DNA of 6,174 bases. It comes from Candidatus Eiseniibacteriota bacterium (GTDB lineage: Bacteria; Eisenbacteria; RBG-16-71-46). The stretch is taken from contig JAHFBX010000186.1 of assembly GCA_023249815.1 (NCBI GenBank), positions 1-6,174 on the forward strand, read 5' to 3'. This document shows positions 1 through 6,174 of the stretch, piece after piece. Below the pieces are notes generated by a model, which was given only the letters and a program-made list of their open reading frames with translations, made no database searches and had not been told where the DNA came from. The position numbers and the translations under genes were made by a program. Position 1 is the first letter of the stretch, and every line of letters begins with the position of its first letter.

Positions 1-349
<349 letters not shown>

Positions 350-356
350 GGCGGTG

Positions 357-362
357 CTCCCT
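357..362 (-). promoter_or_regulatory. Ribosome binding site of the dihydrolipoyl dehydrogenase gene
   Basis: Read on the minus strand, AGGGAG lies 7 bases before the ATG at 349-347. This is a good Shine-Dalgarno match at normal spacing and it fixes the start of the gene. Confidence 0.7.
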
Positions 363-581
363 TGGTGCGAAGGACACGAGCGGGGTGCGAAGCCCGGCGA
401 AAGCTGTAATGGGAACTGTTGGCCACCACTTTAGATGAGACGGCGACGTTCGGGAATCCGGCGGCAACCGGGGCTTCTTCCGCGAAGCCGCGGGTCTGCA
501 TCCGGCGAGGACCGCGTCCCTCGGCCCCCCGATCGTTGCACGGACAGGACAGTTCCAGCACGCGGCCGGCCGCCGCTGTCA

Positions 582-587
582 TACACT
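582..587 (+). promoter_or_regulatory. Possible -10 element (TACACT) for the DUF2064 gene, implying a leaderless mRNA
   Basis: TACACT fits the TAnnnT core of a sigma-70 type -10 box and ends 6 bases before the ATG at 594. Transcription would then begin at or next to the start codon. No Shine-Dalgarno sequence is visible in the bases before that ATG, which agrees with a leaderless transcript. No convincing -35 hexamer is present at 16-18 bases upstream, so the call is weak. Confidence 0.3.
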
Positions 588-593
588 TTCGCC

Positions 594-1298
594 ATGCGCC
601 GCCTCGCCCTGTTCGCCCGCCCGCCAATCGAAGGCCAAGTCAAGCGCCGGCTCTCACCGGCGCTGCCGGCACGCCTCGCCGCCGGAATCTACTCCGGCCT
701 GCTCGCCGATGCGCTCGACACACTCACGCGATCGCGAGCCGACGAGCGACTCGTCTACTGGGCGGGCCCGCCCAGCGAGGTCCCGTTCGACGTGCATTCG
801 CGCTCGCAGGCCGAGGGCGATCTCGGCGCACGACTCGCCGCAGCGTTCGACGACCTGATCTTCGCGCCAGGAGATCACGCGCTCGTGCTGGGCAGCGACG
901 TGCCGGGCTTGGACGCAACTCATGTGGACGACGCGTTCGCGGCGCTCGACCGGCACGACATCGTGCTCGGTCCTTCGCGTGACGGCGGCTACTGGTGCAT
1001 CGGGCTGACGTGGAAGGACGCGGAGCTGTTCCGCGACATCCCGTGGAGCACGTCGCAGGTGCTCGCCCGCACGGTCGAGCGTGCTCGCGATACGAATCGC
1101 AAGGTGGCGTTCGCGCAATGGCTCGACGACTTGGACACTCCCGCGGATCTCGCGACGCTGATCGGCGCCACCGCGGCGGGCCGGGCGGCGTGCGGTCCGC
1201 GCGCGCTCGCGGCGCTCACGGCCATGCGGCTCGTCCCGGGATGGTTCCCCGCTACTTCGGCTGCAGCGGAGGCGGCACCTTTCCGGTCTTCGACATGA
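594..1298 (+). CDS. TIGR04282/DUF2064 family glycosyltransferase-like protein
   Basis: The 234-residue cytoplasmic protein belongs to the DUF2064 family (TIGR04282, 'rSAM/selenodomain-associated transferase 1'), which has a GT-A nucleotide-sugar-transferase fold; substrates are not established for most members. Visible motifs, in order: the N-terminal strand and nucleotide loop MRRLALFARPPIEGQVKRRL (1-20); QAEGDLGARL (72-81); the DxD-like LGSDVPGLD (99-107); IVLGPSRDGGYWCIGL (123-138); LFRDIPWSTSQV (145-156); and the closing DDLDTPADL (178-186). The usual loop reads GrvKTRL, and here the threonine is arginine (KRRL, 17-20). About 45 residues follow the last family motif and are low-complexity, Ala-rich and probably disordered. 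ATG 594 was chosen over longer starts because the family begins right at this strand; the reading frame is open further upstream but shows no homology. No radical SAM or selenodomain partner gene is in the window. The 3' end overlaps the convergent TPR gene by 47 bases. Confidence 0.88.
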   Translation: MRRLALFARPPIEGQVKRRLSPALPARLAAGIYSGLLADALDTLTRSRADERLVYWAGPPSEVPFDVHSRSQAEGDLGARLAAAFDDLIFAPGDHALVLGSDVPGLDATHVDDAFAALDRHDIVLGPSRDGGYWCIGLTWKDAELFRDIPWSTSQVLARTVERARDTNRKVAFAQWLDDLDTPADLATLIGATAAGRAACGPRALAALTAMRLVPGWFPATSAAAEAAPFRSST

Positions 1299-2106
1299 CG
1301 TTCGTTAGATGTTCCTGCAGTGGCGCCTTCATCGCGTCGGGCGGGCTCGCCTGCAGCGCGCGGTGGAAGTAGTCGAGCGCCTCGTCCCAGCGCTGCTGCG
1401 ACTCCGCGACGATCCCGAGGTTGAAGAGCGCGAACACCTGGTGATGGTCGATCTCGAGCGCGTGATTGAACAGCGACTCGGCGGCCGCGAACTGGCCGAG
1501 GTTGTAGTAGCACACGCCCAGGTCCACCACCGTGGTGGCGCGATGCGGATCGGCTCGCTCGGCGCTCCGGTAGTGGATGATCGCCTCGCTCCAGTTGCCG
1601 GTGTCATAGAGCACGTTCGCCAAGTCCAGGCGCGCCGCGAGATTGGTGGAGTCGCGCTCGAGTGCCGCGCGTGCGAGGTCGGAGCGCTGCTGCTGCTGGG
1701 GCTGTGCGCCGGCCACCGGCACGACGTTCGAGTGCCAGAATCCCTGCGCCGCGAAGTAGACGATGCCCATCACCACGGCGGCGCCCGCAAACAGCCAGAG
1801 CTGCATCTGGACCGGTTGCATGGCCTCGGGCCGTGGGCGTCGCGGCCGGACCGGGCGCGGGCCGGGATCGAACCCGCTCGTCGTACCCGAGGGCTCGGGT
1901 GCTGCAGGCTTGGACCGGGCAGGCTTGGGCGCGGCCGTGGCCGGTTCGGGCGCCGGCACACTCGAGGAAACGTTCGCAGCAGACGCGGTCGGGGCCGGCG
2001 CCGGCGCGCTGCCCAGCTCGCGGAACGGGAAGTTGCATTGCGTACATGCGACGGCGTCCGGCGCGTTCGCCGTGCCGCAGTCGGGGCAGCGGATGGTCTC
2101 GGGCAT
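1252..2106 (-). CDS. Zinc-ribbon, single-pass membrane, TPR repeat protein
   Basis: This 284-residue protein has no assigned function. A small treble-clef zinc ribbon at the N terminus carries CPDC (7-10) and CTQC (21-24). A Pro/Ala/Ser-rich linker follows (about 32-95), ending in an Arg-rich stretch (83-92). One hydrophobic segment at about 102-120 (LWLFAGAAVVMGIVYFAAQ) is the likely membrane anchor. After a QPQQQQ run come three TPRs at about 152-187, 188-221 and 222-255, with the usual features such as LANVLYDTGNWSEAI and LGIVAESQQRWDEAL. The basic residues just before the membrane segment suggest that the ribbon is cytoplasmic and the TPRs are outside (positive-inside rule). TPRs normally bind proteins, so a scaffold or assembly role is plausible but inferred. 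The ATG at 2106 has an RBS very close upstream; an in-frame GTG at 2133 would add nine residues before the conserved ribbon. Its tail overlaps the convergent DUF2064 gene. Confidence 0.85.
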   Translation of the reverse strand: MPETIRCPDCGTANAPDAVACTQCNFPFRELGSAPAPAPTASAANVSSSVPAPEPATAAPKPARSKPAAPEPSGTTSGFDPGPRPVRPRRPRPEAMQPVQMQLWLFAGAAVVMGIVYFAAQGFWHSNVVPVAGAQPQQQQRSDLARAALERDSTNLAARLDLANVLYDTGNWSEAIIHYRSAERADPHRATTVVDLGVCYYNLGQFAAAESLFNHALEIDHHQVFALFNLGIVAESQQRWDEALDYFHRALQASPPDAMKAPLQEHLTNVMSKTGKVPPPLQPK

Positions 2107-2108
2107 GT

Positions 2109-2114
2109 CTCCTC
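2109..2114 (-). promoter_or_regulatory. Ribosome binding site of the zinc-ribbon/TPR gene
   Basis: Read on the minus strand, GAGGAG lies only 2 bases before the ATG at 2106-2104 (4 bases if the pairing core is GAGG). The match is strong but the spacing is short. It still favours this ATG over the in-frame GTG at 2133, which has no purine-rich sequence before it. Confidence 0.5.
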
Positions 2115-2150
2115 GCGGACTCCAGGCCCGCACGCGCGGGCGGCGCGCAG

Positions 2151-2156
2151 ACTATA
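2151..2156 (-). promoter_or_regulatory. Probable -10 element (TATAGT) of the zinc-ribbon/TPR gene
   Basis: Read on the minus strand, TATAGT matches the sigma-70 -10 consensus at five of six positions and stands out in very GC-rich sequence. It would start transcription near 2144, giving a leader of about 38 bases that holds the GAGGAG site. No good -35 hexamer is seen at the expected distance. Confidence 0.4.
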
Positions 2157-2397
2157 GGAGACTGCGCCAGTCGTGCACGCCGTCGTTGGGCGGGCGTCAG
2201 AAGCGCGTGAAGCCGCTGCGACCGGCGCACGAGACGTGGCGGTGGAGGGACGCGCTTTCCGCGGGCGGCGGCGTTGCATTAGCCTAGCCGAGACCATTCC
2301 CGAGCCTGTGGCCTGCAAGCGGCGTCAAGGACCCGCGTGCACTCAGGCTCTCGACGCCTGCGCCCTTCCGTGCTGGGGCACGCGCCGCAACTTCTCC

Positions 2398-2403
2398 GGG
2401 AGG
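2398..2403 (+). promoter_or_regulatory. Ribosome binding site deciding the GTG start at 2415
   Basis: GGGAGG lies 11 bases before the GTG at 2415. The spacing is a little long, but this start gives a compact signal peptide. A competing AAGGA at 2327-2331 sits 5 bases before an in-frame GTG at 2337; using that would put 26 extra, largely basic residues before the hydrophobic core. Confidence 0.5.
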
Positions 2404-2414
2404 CAACTCGAGTC

Positions 2415-5400
2415 GTGCGAATCCCGAGTCTCCGTATCATCTCGGCGCTCGCGCTCGCGATCGTCGCGCTGCTTGCACGACATGCCTCGGCCGGCGAGCT
2501 GGAGCTCAAGGTCCGCATCCTTCATACGGCTGACCTCCACGGCGCGCTCGCCGGCTGGGACGACTGGCAGGACCGGCCGACCGCGAAGGGCCTCGAGCGC
2601 GTGGCCTCGCTGGTGGCGGCCGCGCGCGCGAAGGGCGACTCCACGCTGCTCCTGGATGCCGGCGACGCGCTGCACGGCAGTCCGCTCGAGCGCGTCTGGC
2701 GCGAAGGGCCGCGCCGCGCGCCCGAGCCCGTCGTCGCCGCCATGAACGCGCTCGGCTACGACGCGCTCGCGATCGGCAATCATGAGTTCGACGCCGGGCG
2801 CGAGTCGCTCCAGTCCGCGATCGCCGCCGCCCACTTCCCGTTCCTCGCCGCGAACGTGGTGGACACGCGCACCGGCCGGCCCGCGTTCGGCACGTCGCTC
2901 GTACGCGAGTTCGAGGGCGCGCGCATCGGCATCATCGGGCTCACCACGCCCGCGGTGCCGATGCTCATGGACTCGCTGCTGTGCGCCGGGCTCACGTTCC
3001 TCGATCCGCTCGAGGTGGCACGCACGGAGATCGCGCGATTGCGTGGCGCCGAGCGCTGCCAGGCGGTGATCGCGCTCGTCCACATGGGGCTCGAGCGCGA
3101 ACCGTCGGCGCGCGGCGGCGAGGCGCGTTCACGCCCGGGCGAGATCCCCAACGAGAACCTCGGCTTCCGGCTCGCGTACGAAGTGCCCGGACTCGACGTG
3201 ATCATCCTGGGGCACACGCACCAGGTCGTGCAGAGCACGACGATCGGCGGCGCGATCGTGACCCAGGCGGGCAAGGGCGGCGAAGCGCTGGGCCACATCG
3301 AGCTCCAGTTCACGCGCGCGTCCACGCTCGCCGACTGGAAGCTCACGGGGCGCACGTCCATGGTGACGATGGTCACCGACAGCGTGGCCACCGACCCCAC
3401 GCTGCACGCGTTGGTCGCGCCCTACGCCGACTCGACCCGGGCGGCCCTCGACCGTGTCGTGGCGCGGGCCGATGCCCCGCTCGCGGCGCCGTACGGTCGG
3501 CTCGGCGACAACCCACTCTGGCGCATCATCCACCGCTGTCAGCTCGAGTTCTCGGGCGCCGACGTGTCACTGGCGGCGCTGTTCGACCCGGCACAGGTCA
3601 TCGCCGCAGGCCCGATCCGGCGGCGCGACCTGATGCGGCTCTACCCGTACGACAACTCGCTCGGTGTGGTGGAGCTCACGGGCGCGGAGTTGAAGGCCAC
3701 ACTCGAGCACGCCGCCTCGATGCTCAATGAGTACGCGTACGATGGGGTCACGCCGGTGCTGCGAGCCGACGCTGCGGGATACCAGTTCGATTCGGCGTTC
3801 GGCGTCGAGTACGAAGTGGACCTCGCGCGGCCCGTGGGCTCGCGCATCCTCGGCTTGTCGTGGAAGGACAAGCCGCTCGACCCCGACACGCGCTTGAAAG
3901 TCGTGACGAACTCCTATCGCTTGGCGGGCGGCGGCGACTACCTGGTGTTGCGCCGCGCGCGCCAGGGGTGGCGCACCTCCACGAACATGCCCGAGCTGCT
4001 CGTGCGCTGGGCGGGCGCCAAGAAGACGCTCAGCGCTGACGGCGAGCCCGGCTGGACGCTGCTCCCGGACTACGCGGGCGCTCCCGAACGCCCGCTCGTG
4101 GACCGGCTCGTGCGCCTCGGCGTCGCGCCGAAATCCGAAGTGCACCACCTGGGCGCGAGCCTGCCGGCGCGACGCGTGGACCTCGTCTACTGGCTGGCTC
4201 GCGCGTTCGACATGCGTTCACGGCGGCCGTCCGGCGCGTGGCCCGACGTACCGGACTCGCTCGAGGTGTGGCTCGACGGAATCCTCGCCAAGGGCATCCT
4301 CGGGTCGCTCGCCTCGGCGGAGCGCTTCGAGACCTTCAAACCCGCCAACGTGCAGATCGCGCTCGACTGGAGCGAGCGCGCGGCGCGCGCGCACCGCTAC
4401 GCCCTCGCCGGCGGGCTCACCGATCCCTCGTTCCGGCGCGGACTCTTCACCGGTGTCTCTGGTCCCGGCCCGCTCGGCCTTCGCGATCCGCTGACGCGCG
4501 CGCAGTGGCTTGGCATGCTCGCGAACCTCCGTTTCCCGAGCATCCGCGTGCTCGAGACCACGGACTTCCACGGCGCCACGCTTGGCGGTACCCGTGAACG
4601 CCGGAGCCAGCGGCCGACCGGCGGCAGCGCCGCGCTGGCCGCGACCATCGCACGCGAGCGCGCAGTGAACCCGGAGGGCACCGTGTTGCTGGATGGTGGC
4701 GACTTGTTCCAGGGCACGATGATCTCGAACCTCCAGTTCGGCAGGCCCGTGGTGGAGCAGATGAACCTGCTGGGCTACGCCGCCGCCGCGGTGGGCAATC
4801 ACGAGTTCGACTGGGGCGTGGACACGCTGGTGCGGCGCGTGCGCGAGATGAAGTTCACAGCGCTCGCCGCGAACATGGTGGAGCGAAAGACCGGGAAGCT
4901 GCCATGGTGGGTGCGCTCCGACACCTCGGTGCTCCGCCGCGGTATTCGCGTGGGCATCGTGGGCCTCGCCTACCCCGGCACCCCACGCGTGACCATGCCC
5001 GCAAACGTGACGCACCTGCGCTTCGACGATGACTCCACCACCGCCGCCATCGTGGGCGCGAAACTCCGCAAGCGTGGGGCGTCGCTCGTGCTGGGCGTGG
5101 GACACATCCCCGCCGAGACCGATTCAGTGCGCAAGGCGAGTGGTGACCTCGCGCGCCTCGGGCACGTGGCCCAGGTGGACGCGTGGTTCGGGGGGCACAG
5201 CCACAACGTGGTGGACGATCGCGTCGAGGGCCGGCCCATCCTGATCGCCGGCGCGCTGGGCCAATACCTCGCCGTGGCCGATCTCGTCATGGATCCGCTC
5301 AAGTCGAAGGTCGTCGAAACCAACCAGCGCGTCTACACCGTCTACGCCGACGGGCCCGTGGACAGCGCATGGACCGCGCGCGTGGCGCGCTGGAACGCCA

Positions 5401-5999
5401 ACGTGGCGCCGATCGCGGCCGAGGTCGTTGGCGTGGTCGGTGTGGCACTGCACCGGCGACGACCCGAGTCCACGATAGGTGATCTCATCACCGACGCCAT
5501 GCGCGCTGAGGCCAAGGTGGACATCGCGCTCCAGAACCCGGGCGGCATGCGTGCCGACCTCGACTCCGGCCCGGTCACGCGCGGTGAGGTCTACGCGATC
5601 ATGCCATTCGACAACACGACTGTGACGATGGAACTCACCGGCGCGCAGGTGAAGCTGGCGCTCGAGCAGTCCCTGCGCGGAGACCGCGTGACCCAGGTGA
5701 GCGGTGTGCGATACGTGTTCGACGCTTCCAAGCCGTCGCTCCAGCGCATCGTGAAGCTGACGCTCCCCGACGGCCAGCCGATCGACGAGCAGAAGACCTA
5801 CGCTGTGGCCGCGAACAACTTCATGGCCAGCGGCGGCGACCAATACGACGCGCTGGCGCAGGGCCGGAATCGCGTGGACACTGGACGCCTCATCCGCGAC
5901 GCCATGGTAGCGTGGGTGCGGCACCAGAGCGCGAACGGCCGCTCCCTCGACCTGCCCGGCGACGGCCGCATCGCCTCGGCCGACGGCAAGTCGGAGTAG
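2415..5999 (+). CDS. Exported tandem 2',3'-cyclic phosphodiesterase / 5'-nucleotidase (YfkN-like, CpdB-UshA fusion)
   Basis: The 1194-residue protein holds two metallophosphoesterase/5'-nucleotidase modules. Residues 1-26 are a Sec signal peptide: basic MRIPSLR, hydrophobic 8-20, cleavage after ASA (24-26). Module 1 (about 32-560) has dinuclear-metal motifs TADLHG (38-43), DAGD (81-84), GNHEFD (121-126), H223 and GHTH (266-269). It resembles CpdB through KGLERVASL, the NENLGFRLAYEVPGLD block before GHTH, AGPIRRRDL in place of the NxGGIR loop, LYPYDN (409-414) and NSYRLAGGGDY (499-509). An SLH-like linker covers about 583-706. Module 2 (about 708-1180) has TTDFHG (715-720), DGGD (760-763), GNHEFD (794-799), H897, GGHSH (926-930), and the UshA-type substrate motifs NPGGMR (1041-1046), MPFDN (1063-1067) and NNFMASGGDQYDAL (1134-1147). 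All expected metal ligands are present in both, so both are probably active. Known relatives hydrolyse 2',3'-cyclic nucleotides to 3'-nucleotides and nucleosides, and 5'-nucleotides to nucleosides and phosphate. No C-terminal anchor is seen. The exact substrates here are inferred. Confidence 0.9.
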   Translation: MRIPSLRIISALALAIVALLARHASAGELELKVRILHTADLHGALAGWDDWQDRPTAKGLERVASLVAAARAKGDSTLLLDAGDALHGSPLERVWREGPRRAPEPVVAAMNALGYDALAIGNHEFDAGRESLQSAIAAAHFPFLAANVVDTRTGRPAFGTSLVREFEGARIGIIGLTTPAVPMLMDSLLCAGLTFLDPLEVARTEIARLRGAERCQAVIALVHMGLEREPSARGGEARSRPGEIPNENLGFRLAYEVPGLDVIILGHTHQVVQSTTIGGAIVTQAGKGGEALGHIELQFTRASTLADWKLTGRTSMVTMVTDSVATDPTLHALVAPYADSTRAALDRVVARADAPLAAPYGRLGDNPLWRIIHRCQLEFSGADVSLAALFDPAQVIAAGPIRRRDLMRLYPYDNSLGVVELTGAELKATLEHAASMLNEYAYDGVTPVLRADAAGYQFDSAFGVEYEVDLARPVGSRILGLSWKDKPLDPDTRLKVVTNSYRLAGGGDYLVLRRARQGWRTSTNMPELLVRWAGAKKTLSADGEPGWTLLPDYAGAPERPLVDRLVRLGVAPKSEVHHLGASLPARRVDLVYWLARAFDMRSRRPSGAWPDVPDSLEVWLDGILAKGILGSLASAERFETFKPANVQIALDWSERAARAHRYALAGGLTDPSFRRGLFTGVSGPGPLGLRDPLTRAQWLGMLANLRFPSIRVLETTDFHGATLGGTRERRSQRPTGGSAALAATIARERAVNPEGTVLLDGGDLFQGTMISNLQFGRPVVEQMNLLGYAAAAVGNHEFDWGVDTLVRRVREMKFTALAANMVERKTGKLPWWVRSDTSVLRRGIRVGIVGLAYPGTPRVTMPANVTHLRFDDDSTTAAIVGAKLRKRGASLVLGVGHIPAETDSVRKASGDLARLGHVAQVDAWFGGHSHNVVDDRVEGRPILIAGALGQYLAVADLVMDPLKSKVVETNQRVYTVYADGPVDSAWTARVARWNANVAPIAAEVVGVVGVALHRRRPESTIGDLITDAMRAEAKVDIALQNPGGMRADLDSGPVTRGEVYAIMPFDNTTVTMELTGAQVKLALEQSLRGDRVTQVSGVRYVFDASKPSLQRIVKLTLPDGQPIDEQKTYAVAANNFMASGGDQYDALAQGRNRVDTGRLIRDAMVAWVRHQSANGRSLDLPGDGRIASADGKSE
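4161..4532 (+). other. SLH-like linker segment inside the tandem phosphoesterase
   Basis: Residues 583-706 of the phosphoesterase link the two catalytic modules and match the S-layer homology pattern loosely. First comes the tail of one motif, LPARRVDLVYWLARAF (583-598). A fuller motif follows: WPDVPDSLEVWLDGILAKGILG (first half WPDVPDSLEVW at 609-619, then GILAKGILG at 622-630), then FKPANVQIALDWSERAARA (641-659). A third, degenerate copy ends with LRDPLTRAQWLGMLANL (689-705). The signatures are the F/W-xDV start, W-x-x-x-I-x-x-x-GI, the FKP turn and the final TRAQ helix. SLH domains bind secondary cell-wall polymers or the outer surface of peptidoglycan in several phyla. The assignment rests on pattern recognition by eye and the copies are diverged. 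Confidence 0.55.
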
Positions 6000-6005
6000 G
6001 CCAGG

Positions 6006-6033
6006 CGTTCGGTCCGCCGCGGGCGGCGAAGCG
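6006..6033. terminator. Probable bidirectional hairpin terminator between convergent genes
   Basis: An inverted repeat fills the 34-base gap between two convergent stop codons. The inner stem pairs CCGCC (6014-6018) with GGCGG (6022-6026) across a 3-base loop. The outer stem pairs TTCG (6008-6011) with CGAA (6027-6030) past a 2-base bulge, and two further pairs are possible beyond another bulge. Neither side has a T tract, so it may work as a simple GC-rich transcription roadblock. Confidence 0.4.
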
Positions 6034-6174
6034 TCAGTCCACTCGCCTCAGGCGCGGCTGGAAGTCGACGTTGTTTCGGACCCAGCTGAAGAATCGCGTC
6101 TGCTGCTCGAACGGTTGGCCCGGGAGCATGGTCTTCGGGTCCTTCCATTCCGCCATCACGACGGCGTCCTGCGT
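6034..6174 (-). CDS. C-terminal end of an unidentified protein, cut by window edge
   Basis: Read on the minus strand from the window edge, 46 codons stay open to a TGA at 6036-6034. The peptide begins TQDAVVMAEWKDPKTMLPGQ and ends RFFSWVRNNVDFQPRLRRVD. Its composition is that of a normal folded protein (Trp, Phe, Asp and Asn spread through it) rather than the Arg/Ala/Pro-rich composition of noncoding frames in this GC-rich DNA. It also ends right beside a hairpin that would suit a convergent 3' end. The family was not recognised and no function is proposed. The start and most of the protein lie beyond base 6174. Confidence 0.6.
   Translation of the reverse strand, partial: TQDAVVMAEWKDPKTMLPGQPFEQQTRFFSWVRNNVDFQPRLRRVD

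Larger units (their letters stand above)
2107..2414. other. Divergent intergenic region between the TPR gene and the phosphoesterase gene
   Basis: This stretch of 308 bases separates two divergently transcribed genes. On the left it holds the TATAGT element and RBS of the minus-strand gene. On the right it holds the GGGAGG site of the plus-strand gene and an alternative AAGGA/GTG pair at 2327-2339. A weak plus-strand -10-like TAGCCT is at 2280-2285 with no clear -35. No riboswitch, strong inverted repeat or convincing small gene was seen; reading frames crossing it lack family motifs. Confidence 0.5.

Noticed and set aside
433..438. TAAAGT on the minus strand as a -10 box for the dihydrolipoyl dehydrogenase gene
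   Set aside because: The -35 match (TTCCCG) is only three of six and the leader would be long; too weak to list as a feature.
419..982. Plus-strand open frame overlapping the DUF2064 gene
   Set aside because: It is Arg/Ala/Pro-rich with no motifs, while the frame starting at 594 holds all the DUF2064 motifs.
1687..1699. Short CTG-type triplet run
   Set aside because: It encodes the QQQQ run of the TPR protein's linker and is too short to count as a notable repeat.
1309..2157. Plus-strand open frame of 282 codons opposite the TPR gene
   Set aside because: The minus-strand frame has clear zinc-ribbon, membrane and TPR features; this one is Arg/Gly-rich and featureless.
2776..2793. Near-identical DNA match to 4796-4813
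   Set aside because: Both code for the catalytic GNHEFD motif of the two modules, so the match reflects protein conservation and not a DNA repeat or recent duplication.
4218..5105. Long open frame on the minus strand (295 codons) inside the phosphoesterase gene
   Set aside because: It is antisense to the coding region of module 2, is rich in His/Arg/Ala/Gly with no recognisable motif, and is the usual shadow frame in GC-rich DNA.
5124..5924. Minus-strand open frame of 266 codons
   Set aside because: It is antisense to the second half of module 2, has a His/Val/Arg-rich composition, and has no RBS or family motif.

Overview
The window comes from a bacterium with a very GC-rich genome (roughly 70% by eye, codon third positions mostly G or C). 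The secreted metallophosphoesterase with a signal peptide and an S-layer-homology-like linker, plus a dihydrolipoyl dehydrogenase, suit an aerobic, environmental, probably diderm lineage such as Gemmatimonadota or Eisenbacteria. That placement is an inference from general character; there is no marker gene here to prove it. No RNA gene, mobile element, CRISPR array or prophage signal was seen.

Layout, left to right: (1) on the minus strand, 1-349, the N-terminal part of dihydrolipoyl dehydrogenase, cut by the window edge. (2) a 244-base divergent intergenic region. (3) on the plus strand, 594-1298, a DUF2064/TIGR04282-type glycosyltransferase-like protein. (4) on the minus strand, 1252-2106, a protein with an N-terminal zinc ribbon, a Pro/Ala-rich linker, one membrane segment and three TPR repeats; its 3' end overlaps the previous gene tail-to-tail by 47 bases. 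(5) a 308-base divergent spacer. (6) on the plus strand, 2415-5999, a 1194-residue exported protein that dominates the window: two complete calcineurin-like/5'-nucleotidase modules in tandem. (7) a short convergent gap with a probable bidirectional hairpin terminator. (8) on the minus strand, 6034-6174, the last 46 residues of an unidentified protein.

The genes do not form an operon: every adjacent pair is divergent or convergent, so each is probably transcribed from its own promoter or from one outside the window. The genes have no obvious shared pathway.

The most interesting object is the large phosphoesterase. Module 1 reads like the periplasmic 2',3'-cyclic-nucleotide phosphodiesterase CpdB and module 2 like the 5'-nucleotidase UshA, giving the domain order of Bacillus YfkN. 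The two are joined by about 125 residues that look like degenerate SLH (cell-surface anchoring) motifs. One polypeptide could therefore turn 2',3'-cyclic nucleotides from RNA decay into nucleosides and phosphate outside the cytoplasm, possibly while held at the cell surface. This is a variation on known families rather than a wholly new system.
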